From a virus, in the IMG/VR virus record IMGVR_UViG_3300010354_000255, positions 1-35,927 of that record: DNA of 35,927 nucleotides; one strand, given 5' to 3'. Positions 13,150-21,865 of the stretch are shown in pieces. Numbering within the stretch: the stretch's first letter is position 1; each line of letters opens with the position of its first letter. The position numbers and the translations under genes were made by a program. Below the pieces are notes generated by a model. That model saw nothing but the letters and a program-made list of their open reading frames with translations. It searched no databases and had not been told where the DNA came from.

Positions 13150-14933
13150 CAACTATCTCGACTGAAGAGTTATCTAGACAATTAAATATTCTGAATAAGG
13201 TTACCAGTTCCTTTGAGGCAAACTCTGCAATATTAAATGTTGCGGAAGGATTTAAAAGTGCTGGACAAATGTCTCTAGGTGGTATATCAGATACTATTCC
13301 AAATCTTACAGACCAAGTAAAGAATGGTATTCCTTCCGAACTATCTTCTCAGTTAACGGAAACCCTTGGCGGATTACCACAACTCAATTCACTTTTTGCC
13401 GGCAATTCCCCAGTCTTAGCTGAGCTTGGTAAATTAAAAATGCTAGAGAATTTTGGTCCGCCAAAAGGTGGGGTTCAGGCTCTTATGAAGTCTGCTGATG
13501 ATCCAATCGATGAGCTCGATGCGAATTTTAGACCTGTATTAGCTAAAGTTGATGAATCTATGTCAGATCTAATACCAGATTTGAAGACAGAAATTTCTGG
13601 AGCTGATCTTGCAAATATGGATAAGATATTTTCGAATGAGAATATTACCATATCTTCGATATATGATAAAGGCACACCAATGTTAGAGAATAATTCTGCA
13701 GTTACAAAAGATGTATATTCTGATGGATCTGTAGAAGCAATCGGGGGTGAACTGAAAAGAATCACCGGAAAAGATTTCAAACAATTAAACCCGGTCTTGG
13801 ATAAATTAGGCCCAGTAGATTCTACACAGCCAATCGAAGAAATATTAGAGAAGAAAGAATCTAAACAATTCCAGAACCTGATGAAGACTAGCATTACGAA
13901 GCTTGAAACTGATTTAAATAAATCTCTATCCCAACTAACAAGTGGTGGATCCGTAAAAGGGGTTGCTGAAAATCTTACAAATAACATTGCGACCACTCTT
14001 CGTGGGCTTGGTATACCTGGTGCTGATTCGTCCCAGATTAAGAACCTTATACTTGCCGGGAAAACCGAAGAAGCAATCAATGAGATTCTCAAGAAAATAC
14101 CAGTTCCTGATAGTATCGAGCAGCTACTTGGTACTGTGATAATTACGGACAGATTCTCATATTATTATATAGTACAAGAAGGGAAGCGTCTGGCAAGCAC
14201 ACCAGAACAGATTGCGGATGTAAACGAATTCGAAAGAAAAGGTGAAGCGGTTATAAATGCTATCACTCCTGAATTAGGTAAGCTTTCTGGCACCGTGACC
14301 ACTGCTACTAACCAAACCCCTTCGAATCCCAATCCGGTTAAGAATTCGAATAAATTCCAAACTGCGCAAACATTAAATTCTGAAGAAGAGATTGTAAAGC
14401 TTCTCCAAGCTGTAAACAGAGAAATTACTTCAATTAAAATTATTCCAGGAAAACTCGGTTCTTCTTGGTCTTCTGCCACAGCAAGTGAATACGCTGAAGC
14501 GGTGTTCAGTACATATCAAGGGACTTTATCAGGTCTTGAGAATGATGGTCCAGCGCATTTCTTTGTAAGATCTGATGGTACCATTGAGACTATGAGAGAT
14601 TTAAACAAACCGGCAATCCAGTCTGGAGACATTACTGGAAACGAATACCTAGTTGAGATAATCTATAATAATGCCGGCGGTAAAACTACTATTTCACAAA
14701 ATGCTTCTCTGAAAAAGATAGTCGGTGCTTTTTACAAATATGTTCCTGTCGGTGAAGTTTATACAAGTTCAAATAATTCATTTGATGCGACCCAATGGAT
14801 TAAAACGAATTTTAATAAAACCAATGTACAAGATCCTACCCAAAGTCAAAAATATCTAAGTAAAGAAGAGTTAATTCAATTTAAGAATGAAACCTCTGAA
14901 AATACAAATAGAGAAATTAAGGATAACAATTAA
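13146..14933 (+). CDS. Hub/spike-associated protein with degenerate amidase (PGRP-like) domain
   Basis: 595 aa. Residues 1-340 are helical and low in cysteine, with repeated short Leu/Gly segments (MSLGGISDTIPNLTDQ, LGIPGADSSQIKNLIL). Residues about 427-545 follow the amidase_2/PGRP fold order: ITSIKIIPG strand, helix (ATASEYAEAVF), PAHFFVRSDGTIETMRDL, GNEYLVEIIYN, then the SQNASLKKIVGAFYKYV helix. Only H471 is at a family position; the usual first His (IHHTA) and last His/Cys are replaced, so zinc catalysis is doubtful and binding of peptidoglycan or a structural role is more likely. Location between lysozyme and spike genes supports a hub role. Stop and next start overlap (TAATG). Confidence 0.6.
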   Translation: MTTISTEELSRQLNILNKVTSSFEANSAILNVAEGFKSAGQMSLGGISDTIPNLTDQVKNGIPSELSSQLTETLGGLPQLNSLFAGNSPVLAELGKLKMLENFGPPKGGVQALMKSADDPIDELDANFRPVLAKVDESMSDLIPDLKTEISGADLANMDKIFSNENITISSIYDKGTPMLENNSAVTKDVYSDGSVEAIGGELKRITGKDFKQLNPVLDKLGPVDSTQPIEEILEKKESKQFQNLMKTSITKLETDLNKSLSQLTSGGSVKGVAENLTNNIATTLRGLGIPGADSSQIKNLILAGKTEEAINEILKKIPVPDSIEQLLGTVIITDRFSYYYIVQEGKRLASTPEQIADVNEFERKGEAVINAITPELGKLSGTVTTATNQTPSNPNPVKNSNKFQTAQTLNSEEEIVKLLQAVNREITSIKIIPGKLGSSWSSATASEYAEAVFSTYQGTLSGLENDGPAHFFVRSDGTIETMRDLNKPAIQSGDITGNEYLVEIIYNNAGGKTTISQNASLKKIVGAFYKYVPVGEVYTSSNNSFDATQWIKTNFNKTNVQDPTQSQKYLSKEELIQFKNETSENTNREIKDNN

Positions 14934-17449
14934 TGATTGAAGATCTTGATCCCCCAGTAAATCCACCGAGTATACCAAGTGGAGGTTACGATGATCCTAG
15001 AGGTGAATACCCACACCGAAAATACTGGAATTCCCCATCGCTGAATAAAGAAGTAACCGGGGAAGAAAAAACCTCCGTTGAGGTCGGTGGTGGGGATGTT
15101 GGTATTGATGCATTCGGGGAGATTGATGACGAAATCCCATCAGAATATGGTAGGATACAAGTCCAGGAAACACCAGGTGGTCATAAGATCATTATGGATG
15201 ATACACCAGGCGGGGAAAGATTAATACTTAAACATAGAACTGGTGCAGGTATTTCTATGGCTGCAAATGGTTCTGTGAATATACGATCTACTAATAATAT
15301 GGTAATATCGATTGATGCAAATGGTGGTATTATCGTAGAAGGTAATTTAAATATCTCCTCGAAGAATCTAAAGGTCGATGTTACAGGCGACTTGGATTTA
15401 AATATTACTGGGGATTGGAATACAACAGTTGCTGGTAATAAGAACGAAACTGTCTACGGTCACCATAGAACAAGCGTAAGTGGTAATATGAGTGAAACCG
15501 TGTCTGGTAGTAAATCAGAGACAGTGGTTCAATCTCAGACGAATACTATCCTTGGAACATGCACCGATGTTGTAAAAGGCGATAGAAGAAATACTACAGG
15601 CGGTAACCTATTCCAATCTACTGGTGGTAATTTCAAAGGATCTGCGCAAGGTGAATACACTGTGGCAGCTCCTAGCATGAATATGTCAGCAGCTGATATG
15701 ACAATCATTGGTGCTGGTGGAACTATCGGTGGCGAGAATATTATTATGTACAACTATAACATGTATGCTGGCCATAGTGTATATGCTGGTGATACGGTTA
15801 ATACTAGAACCTTAAATTCCACAAGAGTGAATACAACATCTGCCCACGGTTACTTTATCGGTGATCTAAATGGCTGTGCAAAGCAAGCCGATGACCCTGG
15901 AACATTTAGTGCTGGAACAACTGCAGCTAATATCGCAGATGATACAAGAGCTAGCTATAAGCCAGACGCTGATTTAATGGGTAAGATTCTTTCGTATAGT
16001 ACTCGTGGTATCAATGAAGTGTCGATTGATGCTGGAGATTATATTAAGAATAAGATAGACCGTACTGCAGTCATGGGTGGCATTGCAAATCGTAAGCTAA
16101 CCCCAGAAGAAGCTCGAATGAAGCTAAAAGATAATATTAACTCCTCTAACGAAGACTTTATAGCTTCATTAGTGGCCGATGGATCTGTAAGTGAAACTTA
16201 TTTCTCTAGCAAAGTACCTCCAGCAGTAGGAAGATCTTACTCAGGTTCGGGGTCAGTATCGTTTGCTCCTACGGGCGATTATGACTATGCATCTTCATCT
16301 GGCGCAAACAAATATATCACTGGTACTCGGGATTTTCTAGGATTCAGTCCAGACCCACAGTACAATCCACAGGATGCAGATCCAAGAAAAGGCCCATTAT
16401 CAATCGATGGTAAAACATTAGTTGGTAACGGTATACCAATCTCAACCTTCTTAGGTTCAAAGGGCGGATCAACAAATCTTGCTCATTTAGTTACTCTAGA
16501 AGAAAGACAAGCACTGGCAAGACAGTTACTTCTGCAAGCCGAAGTTCTTAAGATTGCTAAACAGAACCAGCATCAATTTAGAAGATTCAGAGCTGTTGTT
16601 GCAGAAGGTGTTTATAAAAAAGCTTCGGGTGAAACATTAGAATCTGAATCAGTAACTGCTTTAGCCCAAACTGGTAGAGCGATTACTTACGAATTATACG
16701 ATGCGAATAACAAATCCTATAATGAAGTAACCTACGAATTTGCAGAATATCTTGCAGAATATCTAACAGGTTATGATAAGATTATACTTTCATATGATAC
16801 ACTGGACCCAAGAAGCAGTTCAATGCAAAGTCAAGTAACAGTGATTATGCCAGAGGTAGATCAATACTTTAAGATTGTAGGAAAGTCTAAACCAGACTTC
16901 GGTCTAAAAACAATATACAACGGTAAGAGCCTATCTGAAACTGATCTGGTAGAAGTAGATCCGTATGGTAACGTAGTTGACGAAGACCAGTTAGCAACCG
17001 CTCAGGAAGCTGCTGGTATTGTTGAGTATCAGCTCGGTAGTATTCGAAACAAGAAAGTTAAACCGGCTCTTGAAATAATCCTAGCTTCAGCCGCAAGAAG
17101 AGCAAAGATTGATAAAGTAGTGATCACTTCTGGACTGCAACCCGGCTACTCCGGTCGTAGAACTGGTAGTACAAGACACGACACCGGCTTGGCAGCAGAT
17201 CTATATCTCATCTCAAATGGATCTGTAGTAACATTAGACACTACTCGTGGTAGAGAAATCATCTCTAGCTTTGTAAGAGAAGCTGTAAATCTTGGTGTAA
17301 GAGGTGGTGGAATGAGCTCAGGATATATGGGTAATAGAGTGATGCACCTTGACCTACTTGGACAAGATGCCGGCGGTGGAAGATATAATCCTGATGTTAA
17401 GGTTGTTTGGAAGAGTGATTCTTGGTTTAGCTCAGCTTTTTATGCTTAA
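14933..17449 (+). CDS. Baseplate spike: beta-helix with C-terminal M15-like peptidase
   Basis: 838 aa. Residues about 75-120 (GGHKIIMDDTPGGERLILKH) and 125-300 are the gp5C/VgrG-type triple-stranded beta-helix, with the repeating pattern VTGDLDLNITGDWNTTVAGN then NETVYGHH and GNMSETVSGS. The middle is mixed alpha/beta. Residues about 725-830 match M15/VanX-like peptidases: ITSGLQPGYSGRR, STRHDTGLAADLYL and VMHLDLLG, giving probable zinc ligands H749, D756 and H805. The spike would pierce the outer membrane and cut peptide cross-links. It is the last gene of the hub operon, and the next gene has its own late promoter. Confidence 0.75.
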   Translation: MIEDLDPPVNPPSIPSGGYDDPRGEYPHRKYWNSPSLNKEVTGEEKTSVEVGGGDVGIDAFGEIDDEIPSEYGRIQVQETPGGHKIIMDDTPGGERLILKHRTGAGISMAANGSVNIRSTNNMVISIDANGGIIVEGNLNISSKNLKVDVTGDLDLNITGDWNTTVAGNKNETVYGHHRTSVSGNMSETVSGSKSETVVQSQTNTILGTCTDVVKGDRRNTTGGNLFQSTGGNFKGSAQGEYTVAAPSMNMSAADMTIIGAGGTIGGENIIMYNYNMYAGHSVYAGDTVNTRTLNSTRVNTTSAHGYFIGDLNGCAKQADDPGTFSAGTTAANIADDTRASYKPDADLMGKILSYSTRGINEVSIDAGDYIKNKIDRTAVMGGIANRKLTPEEARMKLKDNINSSNEDFIASLVADGSVSETYFSSKVPPAVGRSYSGSGSVSFAPTGDYDYASSSGANKYITGTRDFLGFSPDPQYNPQDADPRKGPLSIDGKTLVGNGIPISTFLGSKGGSTNLAHLVTLEERQALARQLLLQAEVLKIAKQNQHQFRRFRAVVAEGVYKKASGETLESESVTALAQTGRAITYELYDANNKSYNEVTYEFAEYLAEYLTGYDKIILSYDTLDPRSSSMQSQVTVIMPEVDQYFKIVGKSKPDFGLKTIYNGKSLSETDLVEVDPYGNVVDEDQLATAQEAAGIVEYQLGSIRNKKVKPALEIILASAARRAKIDKVVITSGLQPGYSGRRTGSTRHDTGLAADLYLISNGSVVTLDTTRGREIISSFVREAVNLGVRGGGMSSGYMGNRVMHLDLLGQDAGGGRYNPDVKVVWKSDSWFSSAFYA

Positions 17450-17463
17450 TCCCTAATAATTAA

Positions 17464-17471
17464 TATAAATA
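17464..17471 (+). promoter_or_regulatory. T4-type late promoter of gp25
   Basis: Exact TATAAATA, 18 bases before the gp25 ATG, in a 40-base gap after the spike gene. It would drive the wedge genes gp25 and gp6 and the following gene. Confidence 0.75.
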
Positions 17472-17489
17472 AAAGAAAAAGAGATTTTA

Positions 17490-17930
17490 ATGGCAAGAGC
17501 TTTTTCGCTAGAGGATAAGAATCTTAATACTTCCTCTATTACCACATCTAGAAATAGACTCTATAAAGATGTAGATCTGACCTTAGCTATTAAGGGTAAT
17601 GGAGACGTATATAAGAAATTAGATGCGGCGGCGGTAAAACAGTCTATTCGAAATCTCATTTTAACTAATCATGGTGATAAGCCATTCCGTTATAATTATG
17701 GTGGTAATCTTAGGGATTTACTTTTTGATCTAGCGGATGAGGAAACAGAGTTTGATATAGAATCAGCTATTATATCTACAATACAAAGATTTGAGCCAAG
17801 AGCACAAATTATAAATGTAAATGCGAAATCAGATCCAGATAATAATTCTGTGGCAGTCACAATTGTTTTTAATATAGTAAATACAAAAGAAAAAGTTACC
17901 TTTACTACAATCCTTGCGAGGCTCAGATAA
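17490..17930 (+). CDS. 25: gp25 baseplate wedge / sheath initiator
   Basis: 146 aa (T4: 132). It belongs to the GPW/gp25 family, where it starts sheath polymerisation. Seen motifs: SIRNLILTNHGDKPFRYNYG, GNLRDLLFD, the family-defining EPR in IQRFEPRAQIINV, and a C-terminal beta handshake strand (VAVTIVFNIVNTKEKVTF). The next gene begins on the base after the stop. Confidence 0.92.
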   Translation: MARAFSLEDKNLNTSSITTSRNRLYKDVDLTLAIKGNGDVYKKLDAAAVKQSIRNLILTNHGDKPFRYNYGGNLRDLLFDLADEETEFDIESAIISTIQRFEPRAQIINVNAKSDPDNNSVAVTIVFNIVNTKEKVTFTTILARLR

Positions 17931-19757
17931 ATGGCTACAACTATTAAATCAACAGCTCTTGATTTTGATAACATCAAAGAAGCCTTAAAAGATTATTTTA
18001 AATCCACAGATGAATTTGCTGATTACGATTTTGCGGCATCTGGATTAAATAACCTGATGGACGTTTTAGCTTATAACACCCATCTAAATGGATTAATAGC
18101 AAACTTTACCCTCAACGAATCTTTCCTGGGCACTGCTCAATTAAGATCATCACTTGTATCACTCGCTACAGGTATTGGGTATATCCCAGATACTAAAACA
18201 GCTTCTCGCGCGATCATCCGCGTGCGTGCGAACTTATCAGCTGTTACCTCTCGACCTTCAGTTATTTCTTTACCGAAGTATACTAGATTCACAGCTACTT
18301 TAGATGATGTATCCTATACATTCCAGACAATCGAAAACTATGATGCAGAAGATAATGGTTCAGGTATCTATTACTTTAAGACTGATACAGGCAGTGAAGA
18401 AATTCCTATCTACGAAGGATCTGTAAGAACAAAGACCTTCTTGGTTGGCGAATACAGTGAAAATGACGTTTATATTATACCTGACGTAAACCTTGATGCT
18501 GATACAGTAGAAGTAAACGTTTACGAATCCCCGTCAGCTAGTGAATTTACAGCCTATCAGAATATTATTGATACGGTTTCTGTAAATGAAAATTCTACAC
18601 TTTATATTCTAAAAGAATCTCCGAATGGTTTCTACCAACTTTCTTTTGGTGCAAATGATATCCTCGGACGGGCGCCGCGCGCGGGAAATGCTATTCAGGT
18701 GAAATACCTTTCAACGAAAGGTGCTGTAGCTGATGGTATTACTTTATTCACTCCACAGGATACAATAGTAGTAGACGGTTCTAATCGTAGCCTTCTTATC
18801 TCTACTATATCACCTTCAGCAGGTGGTGATGAGAAAGAAACAATAGAATCTATTCGTCGTAATGCACCATTCCAATATGCTACCCAGAATAGAATGGTTA
18901 CCCCAGAAGATTATACATCGATTATACTTCGTAACTTCTCTACTCTAATAAAAGATATAAAATCCTGGGGTGGAGAAGATAATCCCAAGCCGAAATTTGG
19001 CACAGTTTTTTCTTCCATTCTTTTTAAGGATGATGTTTCTACGGCACAAATACAATCCGTAAAAAACCAGATAGCTGATCTAGTTGATCAACTTGCTATT
19101 GTTTCATTTAATGTGGAATTTGCAGATCCAGTAGAAACATTCGTAGAAACTTCGGTATTCTTCCAGGTTAACCCTAGACTTACTCCTCTTTCTTTAAACA
19201 CAATTAAAACAGAAGTAAGATCTGTTATTTCGAATTATTTTGATAACACCATTGGTAATTTCGATCAATCATTCAGAAGATCGAATCTTTTAACTCTGGT
19301 TGACGATGTTAGCCCAGCTGTTCTATCTTCTCGTGCTGATGTGAAAATACAGCAAAGAATAACCCCAGTACTGAATTCTAGAAATACTTTTACATTAACC
19401 TTCCCAGCTGATCTTCGAGCACCTGATGACGAATTACCAGTAATTACCAGTAGCACATTTGTTGTTAATAATACACCATCTATCATTCGTAATAAACTTT
19501 CTAGCACTATTTTACAGGTAGTTGCTGTTGGTACAAATGAGATTGTAGTTGATAATATAGGCTCATACGATCCGATTGCTAAATCTGTTCAGATTGTTTC
19601 TTTAAAACCAAGCGGTATTTCCGGGGCGGCAAATTATATTAAAATCTCTGCAGTTCCGGCAAACCAGTCTTTTGTTACTCCTACTTTAAATGATATCCTA
19701 AAATATGATGCCGAAGCTTCTTCAGTACAACCAGTAATTACAACGGCGATTAGCTAA
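17931..19757 (+). CDS. 6: gp6 baseplate wedge protein
   Basis: 608 aa (T4 gp6: 660). It has the baseplate-J-like core: FADYDFAASGLNNLMDVLAY, NTHLNGLIANFTLNESFL, the beta domain LPKYTRFTATLDDVSYTF, and later ETIESIRRNAPFQYATQNRM then VTPEDYTSIILRNF. The DILGRAPRAGNAIQV segment is also typical. gp6 dimers form the inner ring of the baseplate and trigger sheath contraction. The C-terminal 100 residues are beta-rich. It overlaps the next start (TAATGG). Short GC-rich patches around 18200-18230 and 18661-18690 stand out in an AT-rich gene. Confidence 0.88.
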   Translation: MATTIKSTALDFDNIKEALKDYFKSTDEFADYDFAASGLNNLMDVLAYNTHLNGLIANFTLNESFLGTAQLRSSLVSLATGIGYIPDTKTASRAIIRVRANLSAVTSRPSVISLPKYTRFTATLDDVSYTFQTIENYDAEDNGSGIYYFKTDTGSEEIPIYEGSVRTKTFLVGEYSENDVYIIPDVNLDADTVEVNVYESPSASEFTAYQNIIDTVSVNENSTLYILKESPNGFYQLSFGANDILGRAPRAGNAIQVKYLSTKGAVADGITLFTPQDTIVVDGSNRSLLISTISPSAGGDEKETIESIRRNAPFQYATQNRMVTPEDYTSIILRNFSTLIKDIKSWGGEDNPKPKFGTVFSSILFKDDVSTAQIQSVKNQIADLVDQLAIVSFNVEFADPVETFVETSVFFQVNPRLTPLSLNTIKTEVRSVISNYFDNTIGNFDQSFRRSNLLTLVDDVSPAVLSSRADVKIQQRITPVLNSRNTFTLTFPADLRAPDDELPVITSSTFVVNNTPSIIRNKLSSTILQVVAVGTNEIVVDNIGSYDPIAKSVQIVSLKPSGISGAANYIKISAVPANQSFVTPTLNDILKYDAEASSVQPVITTAIS

Positions 19758-20740
19758 TGGATAAGACGTTAAAGGATAGAAACAGACGAGAACTTGTATT
19801 CTCCAGGGATTACGTAGAGAGAGTTCTTCCTACGTATTTTGCGGAAGATTATCCTCAGTTTATTCAGTTTCTAAAAACTTATTATGAGTATTTAGATCAG
19901 GATGGTAATTTTGGCGATATCCTAAAAAATCTCGAGACCACTCGTGATATCGGTCAAACAAAGAAATCGAATCTAACCTTTATTGAGGATGAGCTTCTCC
20001 TTGGTCAAAACTATCTGGAAGGAATTCTTGACACCAGAACCGGTGCAGAACTTTCAAATAATTATTATAGAACAAAGGGAACTAAGTATTCTATTCAAAG
20101 ATTCTTTAGAGCTTTCTTTGGAACAGATCCAGAAGTTATTTACGGTAAGAATTTTGTTTTTAATGTAGGCGAATCTCAGATCGGTCCAAACTCACAGAAA
20201 TATATCATTGACGATAAGGTGTATCAATTCTGGGGTTTATTAATTAAGACTGATAGAGCTAGAAAAGAATGGATAGACCTTTATAAACTATTTGCTCATC
20301 CTGGTGGTATGTACGTCGGCTCTCAGGTTCAAGTTGTTTCAGTTAACGAAGACGCTAGCTTTGATACTATGCCTATCGCAATACCGCCAGCTTCTTCTAT
20401 CCCAGTGTATACCTCTATTGCATATGCCCAATTCTCCCCACTCGGAGAATACTCTGGCCTTATCGCTTCAGAAGTCGATTCTTCAGGCTTCATGCGTATC
20501 GACCTCGATAGATATCGCGTTGGAGACTTTGTTGATACTACCCCAACAGATACATATGGCACTGTCCAATATCTTGATACACACTATCAGAATATTAGAG
20601 ACTTGATAAAAGAAACCTCTCCACGTATGGACGAAGATTCAGGTGAAAGTGCAGGGGATCTATCAGCTATGAAGATTAGTAATAATCAAATCAGAATGGA
20701 CGTGGATGCATTTGATTATTATGCGGATTCCTCTTATTAA
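19757..20740 (+). CDS. Baseplate wedge-associated structural protein
   Basis: 327 aa. The N-terminus RRELVFSRDYVERVLPTYF followed by DYPQFIQFLKTYYEYLDQDG is a signature of a virion protein found after gp6 in T4-like marine phages. Next come RTKGTKYSIQRFFRAFFGTD and LFAHPGGMYVGSQV. By position it could replace part of T4 gp7, but the length (T4 gp7 is 1032 aa) argues against direct orthology. The C-terminal third is acidic and Ser-rich (ISNNQIRMDVDAFDYYADSS). No enzyme motif seen. It is the last gene before a late promoter. Confidence 0.65.
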   Translation: MDKTLKDRNRRELVFSRDYVERVLPTYFAEDYPQFIQFLKTYYEYLDQDGNFGDILKNLETTRDIGQTKKSNLTFIEDELLLGQNYLEGILDTRTGAELSNNYYRTKGTKYSIQRFFRAFFGTDPEVIYGKNFVFNVGESQIGPNSQKYIIDDKVYQFWGLLIKTDRARKEWIDLYKLFAHPGGMYVGSQVQVVSVNEDASFDTMPIAIPPASSIPVYTSIAYAQFSPLGEYSGLIASEVDSSGFMRIDLDRYRVGDFVDTTPTDTYGTVQYLDTHYQNIRDLIKETSPRMDEDSGESAGDLSAMKISNNQIRMDVDAFDYYADSSY

Positions 20741-20745
20741 TTATG

Positions 20746-20753
20746 TATAAATA
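20746..20753 (+). promoter_or_regulatory. T4-type late promoter
   Basis: Exact TATAAATA, 24 bases before the ATG at 20778, with the Shine-Dalgarno AAGGATAGGG between them. Confidence 0.78.
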
Positions 20754-20777
20754 CAACTATTAAGGATAGGGACAGAT

Positions 20778-21854
20778 ATGTCAAGACAACATATTAACGT
20801 TGGCACTAATGCGAATGATGGAACCGGTGATACACTCAGAACCACCGGTCAGAAGATCAACTCTAACTTCGTTGAGCTATACAGAGTGCTCGGCGGGGAT
20901 TCAGATCTTTTATCCAGCACTGTTCTTCTTGGTCCGAACCAGATTACATTCGAAGGTCTTTCATTTAATAACTTTGAAACAGTATTAACTACAATTGAAC
21001 CTACCAAAGATAATCTTATCACTTTTCCCGATTCAACTGGTGAGGTTATTTTAACTACAGCTGACCAAGAGCTTTATAATAAGCATCTTTATAATACAAA
21101 GATTGATGGAAATTTAAGATTACACGGGGTATCTGGTACTGGATATTACCTAATTAAATATAAAGGTGTAGTTGATTCTGATTCTGATCTTAATGTTAAT
21201 ATCCCGAATCTATTAGACAGCGATACTTTAGTATTTCAAAAACATACCCAAACCCTTACAAATAAAACCCTGACATCCCCTACCATCAATAACCCTAGAA
21301 TCGGAACAACAGTTCTTGATATAGCAGGGAATACTATATTAGCTTTACCTACTACTGCATCAGCTGTGAATCACATTGAAATATCTGCTGCTACTACCGG
21401 TAATAAACCGACTATTAATACACTTGGAACAGATACGAATATTGATCTAATGATCTCAGCAAAGGGAACGGGCGTAATCGAATTAGACGATCCTCTCCGT
21501 CTTGCACGTAGTAATTATTCAACTAACTCTACCATTTCGTTACAGGATAATATCGCACTGTTCAGTGGAACTTCTGGAACAAATACTTTCAAACTTCCGA
21601 GAGGAACTGGAAGAAACAACGTTCCGATGCTCTTTGTGAATGCCGGCGGTTCTGTTGCAACTGTGAGTGTAGATTCTAACGGTTCTGGAACTACCTGGTT
21701 TGGTCATACAGGATACAAAAATTTTACACTGAGAGCAAAAGCCTCTATCATGGGCATCTACAGTACTGAAACTTCAGGTGGGGCTACTGAAGGTTGGTAT
21801 TTAATTGGACTGGACTCTGCTCGTGGTCTAGGTAATAGAGTCATTCTATCTTAA
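20778..21854 (+). CDS. Tail fibre-like / baseplate-attached structural protein
   Basis: 358 aa. The start HINVGTNANDGTGDTLRTTG and QKINSNFVELY is a recurrent N-terminal module of T4-like marine phage fibre proteins, probably a baseplate docking region. It is followed by the fibre motif LTNKTLTSPTINNPRIGTT, beta-repeat sequence, and a C-terminal beta domain (MLFVNAGGSVATVSVDSNGS, GWYLIGLDSARG). It likely forms a trimeric short fibre or a fibre connector. It lies between wedge genes gp6 and gp8, a place consistent with baseplate attachment. No chaperone domain is seen. Confidence 0.65.
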   Translation: MSRQHINVGTNANDGTGDTLRTTGQKINSNFVELYRVLGGDSDLLSSTVLLGPNQITFEGLSFNNFETVLTTIEPTKDNLITFPDSTGEVILTTADQELYNKHLYNTKIDGNLRLHGVSGTGYYLIKYKGVVDSDSDLNVNIPNLLDSDTLVFQKHTQTLTNKTLTSPTINNPRIGTTVLDIAGNTILALPTTASAVNHIEISAATTGNKPTINTLGTDTNIDLMISAKGTGVIELDDPLRLARSNYSTNSTISLQDNIALFSGTSGTNTFKLPRGTGRNNVPMLFVNAGGSVATVSVDSNGSGTTWFGHTGYKNFTLRAKASIMGIYSTETSGGATEGWYLIGLDSARGLGNRVILS

Positions 21855-21865
21855 GGAAAATATAA

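Noticed and set aside
13475-14092. Long antisense open frame opposite the 595-aa hub gene
   Set aside because: No Shine-Dalgarno or promoter, low-complexity Ser/Phe product typical of a shadow frame, and the sense gene fits the operon.
18180-18700. GC-rich patches in gp6 as inserted foreign DNA
   Set aside because: The protein motifs run through them without a break, so they are local codon choice only.
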